From assembly GCA_018524725.1 (NCBI GenBank), contig JAEUWP010000026.1, forward strand, positions 1 through 64,000: a stretch of DNA of 64,000 nucleotides. The letters are read 5' to 3'. The notes under the pieces were generated by a model. The model was given only the letters and a program-made list of their open reading frames with translations, made no database searches and was not told the origin of the DNA. Origin of the DNA: Podaxis mareebaensis (Eukaryota > Basidiomycota > Agaricomycetes > Agaricales > Agaricaceae). The position numbers and the translations under genes are program-made. The first letter of the stretch is position 1. Each line of letters starts with the position of its first letter. Below, in pieces: positions 11,617-23,443 of this stretch.

Positions 11617-11842
11617 GCTTCCCTTTTTACTTCTTGGTTGTTGTTACCTTCTTTCTATCCCTTTTCCATTGTTTCTCGGTGTTCCCTGGTGTGCTGCCGC
11701 ACGTTTGCACTTGGTTGTGTTTTGGACTCGAATCCCTCTCTCATGTGTTACAAATTGTTCCCTGTTCTGCAATGTATCATTACTCCATTCATTCATTCCT
11801 TTTTCACCTTTCGCCCCTGTATCACGGCTTGCCCTATGGTAT

Positions 11843-14800
11843 TTAATCTAACTCCGCGAACTTCACGTCCGCATTGTTGTCCAGCCAAGCCAACCACTTC
11901 TTCAAATAAGGCCCACCATGTGTAACTGTCGAAGAATCGCCAACAACACACTGTGGCTGAAGTTAAATATCACTCAACGAAATGGGGTGAACACGACATA
12001 CAAGGTGTCTTCTTGCCCTTGTCATGGCCACTAGCAGAGTTGTCAACATGATCATCATCATGATGCTTTGAAAGCTGTGAACTTGCCATTTAATCTCCGT
12101 TTCTCCTTCAGGAATCCAACCTCCCTCTACCAATGAAAGTTCAGCCCTTGTCGCAGTACGCTCCATAGAACTTACAGTATCGTTGCTTCGTACAAGGCTG
12201 ATCACGATAGCCTCCTTTTCTCGTCCCTGCATTCCATCAACGGTACCGATCTCAAGTTCGAGGCCATACTTTGGCCTTAATAAAGACGTCAACAGTGTTA
12301 CTTGTGCTTGATACCTGACCACGAACCACCCCACCCCTATCAGCGTTCCTGAAGCATCGGATGTGTGGCAAACACGTACGGCGTGATGATGGCAATTTGT
12401 GAAGGTAAAATCCCAGCGCCAACCTAAAAGGTTCGCTCAGCAATTGGACAATCTAGAGCATGCAACACGCCTGTACCAGCTTGTCGACCCAGTTATTAAC
12501 AACTGTTGCCTCGTTTTCGTTGCACCTACTACCTTCATCACCATCTGCACTGTCTACCCTTTCGAAGTACTCGCAACCAGAAGTGTCGAAGAATACGACA
12601 GGTGTCTGTAACAACTCTTTGGCATCATCTTCAGATTCCGCGCTTGCATTGGGCAGGTCACCCAGGAGGTGTGACGCGACCGACTCGTGGGACTGGAGTT
12701 TAGAGGAATACAATGTCTCCGATGGGAATTCACATATTTGGGCGTGCATTCTAGTAGTGTTTGGTTTCAGCTGGTCTAGATGGGGAGAACGTATGTACTC
12801 ACCGATATTGGATTTCCAGCATCCGCTTAAGGCGAGAACCATACATCTGCTCAAGGCGATCGAATAATGTAGTCTCAAGGCTCCGGGGTGGTTGAAGAAC
12901 GGCCTTGTTCGCCGTAGGTGGATCGCCTTTCATCATTTCGTCCCCTGAAACTTCAAGCTCGTCTACAGAGTCCGATGATTGCGGGGGTTCTTTCTCAGTC
13001 TTCGAGAGCTTCGAAGACTTGGATGCACTGGAGGACTTGGCGGTTGTCTCTTTAGAGGCCTTTGAGGACTTCTTCTTTGCCTTGTCTTTCTTTTCCTTGT
13101 CGATGGAAATGATTGTGGGTGGCAGTTGCATCGGATCACCAGCAAGAATGAGTTTCTTGGCTTTGAAAATGGGTATCCAGCAGACCTGCGGAAAGCGCCA
13201 TGAGCGCTATTTCCGTTATAGTCAAGTCATACATACTGCTTCTAATGCTTGCGTCGCTTCGTCAATGATAACGACGTCAAACTCATGGTTCTGCAACTGC
13301 CGGCCTCCAGAAGTATGGCATGTTGCGAGAACTACCTGTTTCTCCAATTAGCGGTTCTCCCATTGACAAAGGCTCCGAGCGCGCCTGGGCTTCACTAAGG
13401 ACCGATTTAACGACTCCGCCTTCTCGTTGACGATATCTGATTTCAGACTGTTGGTAGTCATTACAAAATGAAGACATGGAGACGTACTCCTTTCGTAATG
13501 CCTTGACTTCCTCCCATAACTTCTTCCGTTCTGCGCCTCTTGGCGCTTTTCCTTTACTCCCTTTCCCCTTTCCAGAAAGGAGATTTAGTGTCGCCTCGAG
13601 CTCGTTCTTAACATCTCTAGCTAGGGCTGCCTGCGGCATAATTTGCATACACAGCAGAGGAAGTAACCATAATACGTGCCTGATCAGTCCGAGTGGCTTG
13701 TACCTCCAGCGTATTGTCCAGAATTCCTTGATGGGCCATAACTCGAGCGGGATGACCTATGCGCGTCACTTTTAGCTTTGCACTCCTCTCTGGTACCGGG
13801 AGCGCCAGTAAACGTTCAAGGATATTGTCGACGGAAAGGTTGGAGGCACCGCAAACAAGGAGCCGCTTGGGGTTGGGATTCGAGGGTGTAATTGTAGTCA
13901 GTTGACGAATGATCTCAATCAATGTATGCGTCTTTCCGGTCCCTATATACGTTCTTTCGAGTCAATTGAGTTGTGTTCTGCATGCTGAGACGGCGACAGA
14001 CCTGGAGGTCCGTGTATGCAGGCTACTTCTGGCGATTCCAAGCAAAATTTGACGGCCTCTTTTTGGCTTGGGTTGAGGCTCTCATCGAAGAAGGTGAGAT
14101 TCGTAATGGGAACACGTTCGGAAGGGGGCTGCATGCCAAGCAGAACCTGGATGAGAGGTGTCATTTGTCCTGATTTATCGTCCTATATAACGCGTTAATA
14201 AACCATAAACATTATGGTGTTTTATCAATTAACCCACCGAACGGCCTTCGATTATCTTCTCCAGACGGTCCATCGCTTTGTCCATCCTAACTTCCACGTT
14301 AGCCGGGAGTAGCGAACGCAAGGGTGTGGACAAACCTATCATAGGTTACACTGTTTGCAAGCTTAACAACGCGACATCGTTCAGGCAGATTGAGGTCCTC
14401 GGAGCTTCCTTCTACGGGGTCTATTGCAATGACAATGCGGGTATCGGAGACCTAGGTTAATGTAAATATGAGGATATGACCTGGATGAGCTGAAAACGCG
14501 CCTTATAGACCACTCCTTCGGCTTCTTGGTGCACCTTCTCATCTCCTGCAGCGGGTTTCTTTGATTTCTTGGTTGGTGCATTTCCAGAAACGTGGGGTTC
14601 TATCCGAGCAAGATCGCCCGGTCTACGCGAGCATTCAGTATTAAGACTTTCTCCTGTTAGACGACCCACCTGAATGTATGAGGAGGAAATATCGGGGATG
14701 TGTGGTACGCAGCCGGCCGTTCCAATTCGACAAGGCTACCTTTCATAAACTTTGAGCAGGGTACATGATACAGGAAATGGAAGGATGTACGTTTTGCCAC

Positions 14801-14978
14801 CTAGGCCAATATTAATGCTTGCAACCCCAAGACCGCCGAGCGACAACCCCTTTTGCTCCAGAAGTTTAGGCCCACAGTTGGATAGCAGCAAAGAACTGCG
14901 CTCGATCTCTGCTTCTCGCTCCTTGGCCAACAATACGCGTTGTCGATTAACGAAAGCAGTGAGTGCGGCGTCAGCCAT
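11843..14978 (-). CDS. HCS1: SF1B DNA/RNA helicase, Hcs1/SMUBP2-like
   Basis: An Upf1-like superfamily 1 helicase related to yeast DNA helicase A (Hcs1) and human IGHMBP2. Seventeen exons from the ATG at 14978 to the TAA at 11843-11845 join to 766 residues. Motifs in order: N-terminal KTLVELERPAAYHTSP, RPGDLARI, PSQKEAVKFCL (Q-motif region), GPPGTGKT (Walker A, split by an intron), VVIIDEATQALE (Walker B), AGDPMQLPPT, a Lys/Ser-rich insert, EIQYRMHAQI, GTVDGMQGREKEA and VAMTRARRHL. It should unwind DNA or RNA using ATP. Four introns need a GC donor: 14501-14452, 13384-13336, 12470-12424 and 12086-12031. A fifth, near 13679-13631, can be read as GC-AG or shifted to GT-AG. The gene converges on the ATPase gene and diverges from the amidohydrolase. 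Confidence 0.93.
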
Positions 14979-15142
14979 GACAGTATGTGAATAAGATAAT
15001 TGCTGGATCAGCTGGATAAATGATGACGTAGGGAATATTATCTGATCTTTCCCCTGCCTCCTTTCCTCTGTCATGGGACCGGATGAGTTCCGTCCAATCC
15101 TTTCCCAGCTCTGTCACCTTTCTTCCAACCACTTTCTGAACA
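14979..15142. promoter_or_regulatory. Short divergent promoter, HCS1 / amidohydrolase
   Basis: Only 164 bp separate the two start codons, so leaders and promoters of both genes overlap here or run into each other. This is deduced from the gene models. Confidence 0.5.
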
Positions 15143-17281
15143 ATGTGTACCTGTGATCTCGAGCCCCAGAAGACATGGACTAACAACGTTTGGCGTCCAG
15201 AAGACAATGTTACGCCTGCGCCTCAGGATCCTCATCCTGAGCGGCTCTACAGACCGGACGTGTTGAAGACCATTGAAGAGAAAATTAATGAATTAAGCGA
15301 GGAGCTCAGGACCTTGAGCTTAGATATCCACGGTATGTGATCGAATTTTCCCCACATTCTTGAGCCCTAACTGAGCAAAAAACGCGTCGGGCTGTCGCAG
15401 AACATCCTGAGCTTGGATTTGAAGAACAGTGCGTCCTGCTGCCTTCGAATTCCAATATTTAAGCATTAATTCTCTCAAAAAAACTGGAAGCTATGCGCAT
15501 GACGCTTATACTAAATTTATGAAGAAACACGGATGGGATGTCAAAGAGCATTACCACCTCGAAACCGCCTGGGTAGCGACTTTCGAGCATGGCCAAGGGG
15601 GGAGAGTCATTGGAGTTAATTCTGAGGTACCCGTACCTTGTTTGAACATTTCCCCCTCAACCTTGACGCTGCCCCGTCATGGCAGATGGACGCGCTCAAG
15701 GGAATCGGACACGCTTGTGGTCACAATTTGATTGGAATTGCTGGTAGGTTTGATCAGCAAGAACCGCAGATGAAGATTTTCATTCGGGCGAAGGTGTTGC
15801 TGTATCTTTGGGCTTGCGCGCTGCTCTAGAAAAACATGATATACCCGGGAAAATCGTCTTGCTCGGAACACCTGGTACGTATCCTATCCCTCTGTTCTTG
15901 ACCTCCTTCCATAACTTATACAACGGGAACAGCTGAGGAAGGAGGTGACGGAAAGGTTATCCTCTTAAAGAAGGGTGCATATGAAGGCATGGACGTCTGT
16001 TTGATGTAGGTCTCTAGTGCATTCTTCCGAAGGTCCAGAGACTGAAGATCATAAAGGTGCCACCCTGCTCCTGGACCGATAGGTTCCATCAGTCTCAGCA
16101 GCTGTCTCGCTCTCAACAGGGTTACTGTCGAGTATGAGGGCCACACGTCCGTCCCTTCAGCGACGACACAAAGAACGGATATCTGACCCCAACTGATATA
16201 GCGCTCATGCTGCTCTTTCACCTTGGGAAGGAACGAATGCATTGGATGCCGCTGTACTCGGCTACAACAACATCTCTGCGCTTCGCCAACAGCTCAAGCC
16301 AACACACCGCGTACATGGTATCTTCGAGGGGTCTGACTGGGCACCCAACAGTAAGTCGATCCTTCCACCACCACTCAAGTTCTAATCCGTCATGCTTTGA
16401 CGACTAGTCATTCCGGACAAGGCCAAGTTTATGTACGTCATACTGTCGATCTTCATGCTTAGTCTGTAATCATCACATGGCTCCGCAGTTCCTACGTCCG
16501 CGCTCCCACTCGCTCAGAAATGGAACAAACCGTGAAACGCGTAATTCCCTGCTTCGAGTGCGTTACCAAGTCAAATTACTGTCTACTTAACAGGTCTGCT
16601 CATGCTACACCTTCCTATAGAGCTGCTGGGCTGGCAACTGGTTGTAAAGTTACCATCAACCACTACGGTCAAGCTTTTGATCTACGACAGAATAAAGCCC
16701 TCGGTGTGTCCCAGTAAACAAAACTCCGGGCTTGGTTAGCTCATGTATCCCTTTCCTCACGCAGGCGACGAGGTTGCGAATATCATCTTGAACAAGTACG
16801 GCTCCATCGATTACGAATGGGGTATCAAGAGCGCCTCCACTGACTTTGTGAGTACAGCAACCCTTCTTGAATTTCAGACGTTCACGACTTTCAATCCTTA
16901 TCTAGGGGAACATCACCTACGGTAATCCATTAGCCCATTAGCTCATGTTCAGGCTCAAGAGTTCTTATATGCTATCCAGCGTTGCCATCTCTTCACCCAG
17001 GTTTCTCCATTCCAACGGTTCCAGATGGTGGCAACCATACTCGCGAATTTGCCAAATCGGCAGCGACGATTGAAGCCCACAAGCAATGTTTGGTTGTCTC
17101 AATTGCACTTGCTGGCGCCGGCTTGCGTGTTCTCACTGATGATGCTTTCTTTGCTGAGGTATAGTGTCTCGGACTCTATCATAGGGTACTGGGGGAAGGC
17201 TAATCATAATGATGGCTATTTCAGGTCAAGAGAACATTCGAGGAGGACGAGGAAATTCGGAAGGCTAAGCTGAAACAGTGA
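15143..17281 (+). CDS. M20 family amidohydrolase (PM20D2-like)
   Basis: A zinc-dependent peptidase/amidohydrolase of family M20, closest in motif layout to PM20D2-type dipeptidases and aminoacylases. Fifteen exons (first 15143-15332, last 17225-17281) join in phase to 438 residues. Visible signatures: [25 protein letters not shown] (first metal ligands), [11 protein letters not shown] (catalytic and metal Glu pair), MCHPAPG, VEYEGHTAHAAL (dimerisation-domain His), and [13 protein letters not shown] near the C-terminus (a late conserved block). No signal peptide is evident, so a cytosolic enzyme that clips small N-acyl or dipeptide substrates is inferred. One exon (16906-16921) is only 16 nt. 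The stop lies 61 bp from the convergent 17.3-17.8 kb frame. Confidence 0.92.
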
Positions 17282-17342
17282 ACGGTGCCAACAGTAAATG
17301 GCGACCGTGTATATGTTCATACGACGTGTCGAAACGAAGTGC

Positions 17343-17810
17343 TCACAACTTATATTGATACTCCGGTGGAAGTGAGATCCGATTGCTAGTTTCCAGGTAC
17401 CAAGTACCCCCTGCCTCAGGATGGCCAATAAAAGGCTCTTGCCCTCGAGACGGGCTAGAGAGCAGTCTCGTATTGAATGTTGAGACCAGTGGAGAGTATA
17501 TTGGGGAATAATGGGCAGAAAAGGCCAGATTTAGAAAAGGCCAGGTGCTTGGTTCGCCCGGGTTTGAATGGACTGCGTGGCGTGGCGGGGGCGGGTGTTC
17601 AAGCGGGAGGCTAAGTGCCAAGCATGTCGACCCGGGGATCCAGGTTCGTGCCTCCCGGAAGAGGTTCCAAACGACTATGCCGTCGTCGACGGTGATGTAC
17701 CATTCGCCCCTCGCGCCGTTTGGCTGGTTGTAAACGACGGCTTCCACAATGTCGCGTTTGGTTTTAGTCTCGCTGTTGAGAATGACCTTGAATGTGCAGG
17801 CGGACATCAT
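17343..17810 (-). CDS. Hypothetical protein
   Basis: An uninterrupted 155-codon frame beginning MMSACTFKVILNSE. The first 50 residues look protein-like (EAVVYNQPNGARGEWYITVDDG). The middle is Pro/His-rich and could be partly intron. A CAG acceptor lies 9 bp upstream of the ATG, and a possible donor lies 3' of an ATGATCAAG near 18100, so there may be a leader intron or an upstream coding exon. I do not recognise a family. It could be a chance frame, but its position tail-to-tail with the amidohydrolase favours a real gene. Confidence 0.4.
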   Translation of the reverse strand: MMSACTFKVILNSETKTKRDIVEAVVYNQPNGARGEWYITVDDGIVVWNLFREARTWIPGSTCLALSLPLEHPPPPRHAVHSNPGEPSTWPFLNLAFSAHYSPIYSPLVSTFNTRLLSSPSRGQEPFIGHPEAGGTWYLETSNRISLPPEYQYKL

Positions 17811-18577
17811 AAGGGCTGTGACTCAGAAGAAACTTAAGATACAAATACTTTTTTCTCGACATGCTGGATGGAAGATACTACCCCTATGTATGCCATTCGA
17901 TGGATCATAAAATTCTGTCTTAGTTCTTAAGTGGCTTCGCTGAACGACTGAATGAAGTCTACTAGTCATATAAACCAGGAGCACCTGATGAGGCAATGTG
18001 CTAGCCTAAGACCAATGAACTTGACGCCTCATGCCCAGTGGGTTAGGGGGAAGGAGCGGGGAAACCTACCTGAAGCCTCTTGATCATCGTTCGCCTCCCT
18101 TGATACCGTATACAGGAATGCGCGATTGGTGATCGGGCGCTCGGCTTGGTTTTAGATGGCGGTCTCGGCGACGTCGAATGTGGTGTCCCGTCGGGGGGAC
18201 TTTGGAAGTATGAGCGGTCACATAGATGCAGTTGGCGCTGTGGAGAGGGGAAAAGGAAGATCAGTGGTTTGAGAGAGGAAGTAAGCAAACCTCCATGGAA
18301 TTGAAATGAATGCAGAATGGATGGTAGAACAGAATCAGGGCATCATATGACTTAAAGAACATACTACTTGAAGCTTTCTGCGAGGGATGAATGAAGAGGG
18401 AATTGGTTTGAAACGGGAACGGTGGAGGACTTCCATCTATCTTCCCTTCCTTCCTTTAGACGTAATTCACCCAGTATCTTTCTTCAGGAAACAAAAAGCA
18501 TCTATCATACACGTAGGGGCACATCAACAAAGATGTAAAAGGTAAGATTTGGTAAATGTATGAATGAAACATAGCGA
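17811..18577. other. Spacer between the hypothetical gene and Argonaute
   Basis: Holds the putative 5' region of the 17.3-17.8 kb frame and the 3' flank of the Argonaute gene. A minus frame at 18043-18288 has no recognisable domain. Confidence 0.45.
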
Positions 18578-21500
18578 TCAAAGATAGAACATAATATTCT
18601 TGATGTTATCACCCGTTGGACCTTCACCCCAATGATTGGTAGCCTCTCTCCAAACCTGCTCTTCGTCGGCGCTCGTGGTATTGCCCTTGCGGAATCCTTG
18701 CAACAACTCGTAGAGGTAACATCGTCCGCGTTCGCATGCAAGATCGGCGTAATACGCTGGGGATACAAGGCTAACAGCCTTGGTAGCGCGGCCAAACATA
18801 TAGCTGATGTTATTAGTCAAGGTTTGCAGCTTGTCTGCAGTGAAGCCAATCTCATCGTGAACGACGTAGTAGTGTGTGGGTCTGCTAGTTCCATGAATAC
18901 TTCCATGCGCTGAGGAATGCCCTTCATCAATGCATCACCGGGACAGGTCAGGGGATGACGTACCTTGCAAGAAGAAATTGAAGTGATAGATGGACGTGAT
19001 ACCGCGATCGACGACAGTTCCAGGCAGAGGGTTACCATTGACGTCAGCATCTGTTACTTGGGTCGGAAAGAAACGAGTATGGTGACGTTTTCCCTTTAAA
19101 GATATCAGTCTCATTCCTACGCTTTGAAAAGAAGGACATACACAAACAACAATGGTCAACTTTGGACGATAATCTGGACGAATCTTCTGGAAGGCAGCAA
19201 TGATAGCCGGCATCTCTTCTTCGATAACAATCGCAAATTGACCCTACGTCAAGCCGGAAAGAGAAAGAAAGTCCATGAAGAAAGCCATAACAATCTCAGT
19301 AGAATCAACTCACCTCAGATACACCATCGCGGTAGACTAAAACGCGTTCCGGATACTTTTTACTCCTCTTGCGGAATGCTTCCAATCGCTCCAACATCAT
19401 ATCCTTAAGGTTGGTCACCATCTGTTCCGAAGTTTCAGCAATCACTAAACGCTCCCAATACTGTCCCACACACCTCTTTCTTTGATTCCTGCATCCTTAA
19501 ACTGGCAGGGAATTGAGCGTAGTCGGTGTCGATGCTACCAGTAACCGCTGCAATGGAAGGGGTGCCTTTCACTGCTCCTGGTCCAGGATGCGTCACATCA
19601 ATACCGATCAGCATTGTGTCTGCCTCCCTCAGCCAAGCCAAGCTGGCCTCGTCAAGGGTGTGGCTAAAGGGTTGTTAGCGAGCATCGGCGACTCAAGTCC
19701 ACACAGCTCACTTTACACCACCGAGCTTCATGTTGAATTTCAGGGCGACATTAACGTAGTATTGCAGGTTGCCTGGAGAAAGGGAGGTCAGCGACATAAT
19801 GTCAAGTTCTCTAGCTCTTACCTTTCCGAATTTTACCCGCCTGTACACAAACAGTTACTGCAACCCGGCCACATGAACAATGCGCTTGAGGCAAAAATCG
19901 GGCGGGAAACTAACCAATATCAAGAGTGACATCACAAAGACGCTTCAACCCCGAATATATTTGCTTGTCGCCATCGGACAAGATCACAAGAATTATCTGC
20001 ACTTTTTCGATGTCGTTTGTCAACACATCACGGATTTTTGCAAGGGCGCGTTCCCTCCTCTGGTCGCTTCTCTTGTCCGGGAGCTGGGCCTCTGCGATCG
20101 CTGGCGCGCTCCTCAGGACCATCCCACTTTTTCTGCACATATCAGAAAAGTTATTCAAGATCTTATGTAGCTCCGGATCCCCAGCTCCTCCGAATTCTCT
20201 GGCGCCACCATCGCGGATGAGAAGAACAGCCCAATTGTCCAGAGTTGCACCCTTCGCAAAGCGAACATGCTTCAAGTTCCAACTCGCTTTACCAGCCCTA
20301 AAGTCACTGGCATCGGCACCTCCACTGTATTTGACCCCCGGAGAGCTGAGTATACGACCAGGAACAACAGCCATTCCCTTCCCGATCTCGACGCCAAAAG
20401 CGTCGAGCGTGGGGGTATCTTGATTGAAGCCGAGTTCCTCCAGACCCTGCATTTCGATTGTCCGCGCGTTTTCAAGAGGAGATTTGGCTGCATAGCTGAT
20501 CATGGACGCTGTCTGTTCGTCAAGGAGCTTCCCACGAAATGGCTGGTTTGGCAAGATCTCGCAGACCTCGGGAGGGAGGAAACTGGCCTTCTGGCCGCCG
20601 ACGTCGACGAGGGGAAGGTTGGGATATTTCAGCTCGATCTCGTATTCTATAGAGCGACGTCGGGATTCGTCTTTCAAAACTGAATCGAGATGGCGTACTT
20701 TTGAAGAAATATTCTTCGACAGAAACCCTCCCATATTCTTCAGAATTGAACTTGTATGCCTTGGCGGTGTGATGTGATGCCTTCTTTATCGTCTTGCGAT
20801 GCCCAAGATGCAGAGTCTTAACGCGGAGCCCTCTAACAAAGGCAGCTGTTCGAGCTCCATAAAACCTATTCATGACATCACCCAAGTTTCCAGGCTGGTA
20901 GAACGCAGTTGTACACACTAAAGAGAAGCTTAGGGGCAGCTTGTTTGAAGAGGACGAAGAGATTACCGACCGTTGACGTTTGCCATAAGCTGCATGTGAG
21001 CGGTCCGTACGGAAGAGTAAAACCCTCGGACGGCTTCCAGCCCTCCCCCGAGGGGCATAGAAGGACCTGTACCAGGCATGAAAAACTTGTTGCGTCCAAC
21101 CATGACCCCACCCCCTCCAGACCTGGTGGGATAGGCGGCCAAGATAAGATTAAAAGCAGAAATGATCGGCATTATATCGTAGGAACGATATTGAGGGTCC
21201 CCTGCGATAAATCTTCACGAAGCTCATAAGCATGACTAGGGCGTTGTCACAGATGTGCACCTAACCTCTTAAGACTTTCAGTCTCGAGTTCCTGGATAAA
21301 TTTGATGGCGAGAGTATACTCCTTGCTGGCTGTGGCACCCCGGGCAGGTGGGTCCTCATCCTCGTCATAGAAAGGAACGCGAATTGTCAAAGGTTGTGGG
21401 AGTTCCTTCCGCGCAACGAGCTTCGCCGAATGATCATGGGCGACGGATCCTGCTAAAGTTGCCTTCCAATCCTGAGTATCTTCCGCGAGTTCGAAGATAC

Positions 21501-21964
21501 GCCGTTTGACACGCTTGGTGGAAGTCGTGGGTGCGATCACAACCTCGTACTCGTAAAAGGGACCCGGTATAGACATGGAATAGTAGTTGGTTCTTAACGT
21601 AACAGCTCTGCCTTCTGTGCCATAATCTGGACGCAGGGGAAAGTCTGTTGCGCCAATGTCTATGTCTTTGAAGCGGGCTAACATTTCATCCTGAGAATTG
21701 TCTCGCAGTCTTGCATCGATTTCAGCAGTGTGACCAGGTGGAGCATAGATGCTGAAATGATCAAGTATTAGACCGTTTCGGGCAGAGGAAGGTGAGAGGT
21801 AGTAAGTACCCTGGGGTAACATTGCCACCTCTGAATTCGCCCCGAGCTCGGCTCCAGTTATCACCTCGACTTCTGGGCCCAGAGCCTGAGGAAACGGAGC
21901 CATCGCTACCCCAACCTCTGCTAGGGCCGGGATAGTCACGCCCGCGCCGTCCTTGATAGGACAT
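18578..21964 (-). CDS. AGO: Argonaute, RNAi effector with intact slicer site
   Basis: The small-RNA-guided nuclease of the RNA silencing pathway (QDE-2/AGO type). Twelve exons join in phase to 930 residues: 21964-21810, 21751-21266, 21212-20971, 20917-20699, 20646-19915, 19857-19822, 19772-19712, 19663-19474, 19421-19314, 19243-19142, 19093-18964 and 18909-18578. The N-terminus is an Arg/Gly-rich tail (MSYQGRRGRDYPGPSRGW). Then come the N domain, VMVGRNKFF, a PAZ region (YPNLPLVDVGGQK, LPPEVCEILPNQ) and PIWI. Slicer residues are all present: Asp in GIDVTHPG, Glu at the end of MQESKKE (by alignment to the glutamate finger of human AGO2), Asp in YRDGVSEGQF and His in RPTHYYVVHDE. KRHHTRFF of the guide 5' pocket is kept. 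No frameshift or stop is seen. Confidence 0.95.
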
Positions 21965-23443
21965 CGAAAGAAATAACACCAGTTGGGAAAGTAGACCAGA
22001 GTCGATGCAAAAGTATTCAATAACTGCTGAGAGCAGAAGACAAGAAACCAGGTTGCTAAGAACAGGTAAGTACAGTAAAACTGTAGATTCCGTAAGTGTG
22101 TTGGGCGACCCACCCCTCTTGCAATGGGAGTGAAGTTGAACAAAACACTGGGGGTACTGATGAGATTCTGTGTTTGTGGGACGACATTTATACTGAACAT
22201 ATGCGCAGAAATAGAGACAAACACATCATGCCGCTCGTAGGTCTCCCTGGCTCTGGCGTGGCTGCTGCTTGGCAACGCGGCGAGTTACGAGCTTTACGCG
22301 TCAGATCACTGTCAAAGAGGTGTTAATGAGGCTGATCGGAGGCCATTGTACTAAATTCCGACTAACCATGTGCTGGAAGGTGGAGGTTACTAACTCTGCC
22401 GGCCTTGAATCACCGGAAGTCGGCCATAGAGCGTCCTGATGTGTTAGAAATAAAGCGGGTAGTGTTACAGTAGTATTCTGATTGGAAAATGTATCAGTCT
22501 TAGACTTACGGCAATAGCCAAATTAGACTCCTGTGCTAGTCTCACCTTCGTATCATCCCGCCAGAGCTAATGTTTGCCTCGATTAGCTAACCTGTTCGAA
22601 TCTATGATAGCATCCTCGGCACAAGGACAAGCTGAAGGGACTGTACGTTGAAAGGGACTGTGTGGGAGGTTCTGGTTAATGCTGACGACTCCCAAGAATG
22701 TGATGACAGCAACGGCAGGCGCCAGTCTTCGGATAGAACGATCCCATCAAGCGACCTGCTGTGGTGAACGGACCTCCAGGTTGAGTCTGATCCCACGTGA
22801 ACTTATCGATTCCGAGGGAAGGTATAAACATTTGCAAGGCCTTGAGGTAAGGTTTGATGCGAGATGGTGACAGGGATTTGTAGGAAGGGCAGAGGAATTG
22901 GAGAGGGAAAAGCGGCAGGGCGGGCCTCCGACCACGAGTCTTCCAGGGAGCCGAAAGTTAGTGAAAAGTTTCTGCCTCCTTAGGTGGTCTTGATGCCGGA
23001 TGAGTCAAACCAAACGTAGGTACATTGGTGTCGCGAGGCTTGCCTCAGAATTGTCGAAGGACACGAAAGAAAGTTGGAACCCCTTTCCGCCCCCTGACTT
23101 GTGAGTGCACCGTATCTAGGAGTATCTGAACGTTTGATGCATTGCCCACTGGACCAGGATTTGTATTAAGTTTCGAGGGGGAGAGGGCGAAAGAATGATG
23201 CCGGATTGTTGCAGCGATACCACGAATATCATTCTGCAACATGTGGAAGCCAAATTTCTGGAACTCCTGCGGGACACATATGATTTTGAAGGGCGGGGAC
23301 AGGAAATTCCTGCCGGCCATAGAGGGTCCGACGACCGACCGTAGCCATTGTATGACAGTCGAGGAGTTGCTGAGTCTGTAGTTGTCCACCGATTCATCAA
23401 CTATCCGACAAAAGAGAGAGGGATGATATACTGACATGCATGA
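21965..23443. other. Intergenic, no supported gene
   Basis: About 1.5 kb containing the Argonaute promoter and the 3' flank of the next minus-strand gene. A minus frame running on upstream of the Argonaute ATG (to 22275) is not family-like and is ignored. Short frames at 22.6-23.4 kb show no domain. Confidence 0.5.

Noticed and set aside
14767..14791. A 25-nt intron in HCS1
   Set aside because: A 55-nt GT-AG intron at 14736-14790 gives the family sequence GGKTLVELERP and fits the usual intron length.
21965..22275. Upstream extension of the second Argonaute exon frame to a Met at 22275
   Set aside because: The residues are hydrophobic and unlike Argonaute. The RG-rich exon starting at 21964 splices in phase to the exon at 21751 instead.
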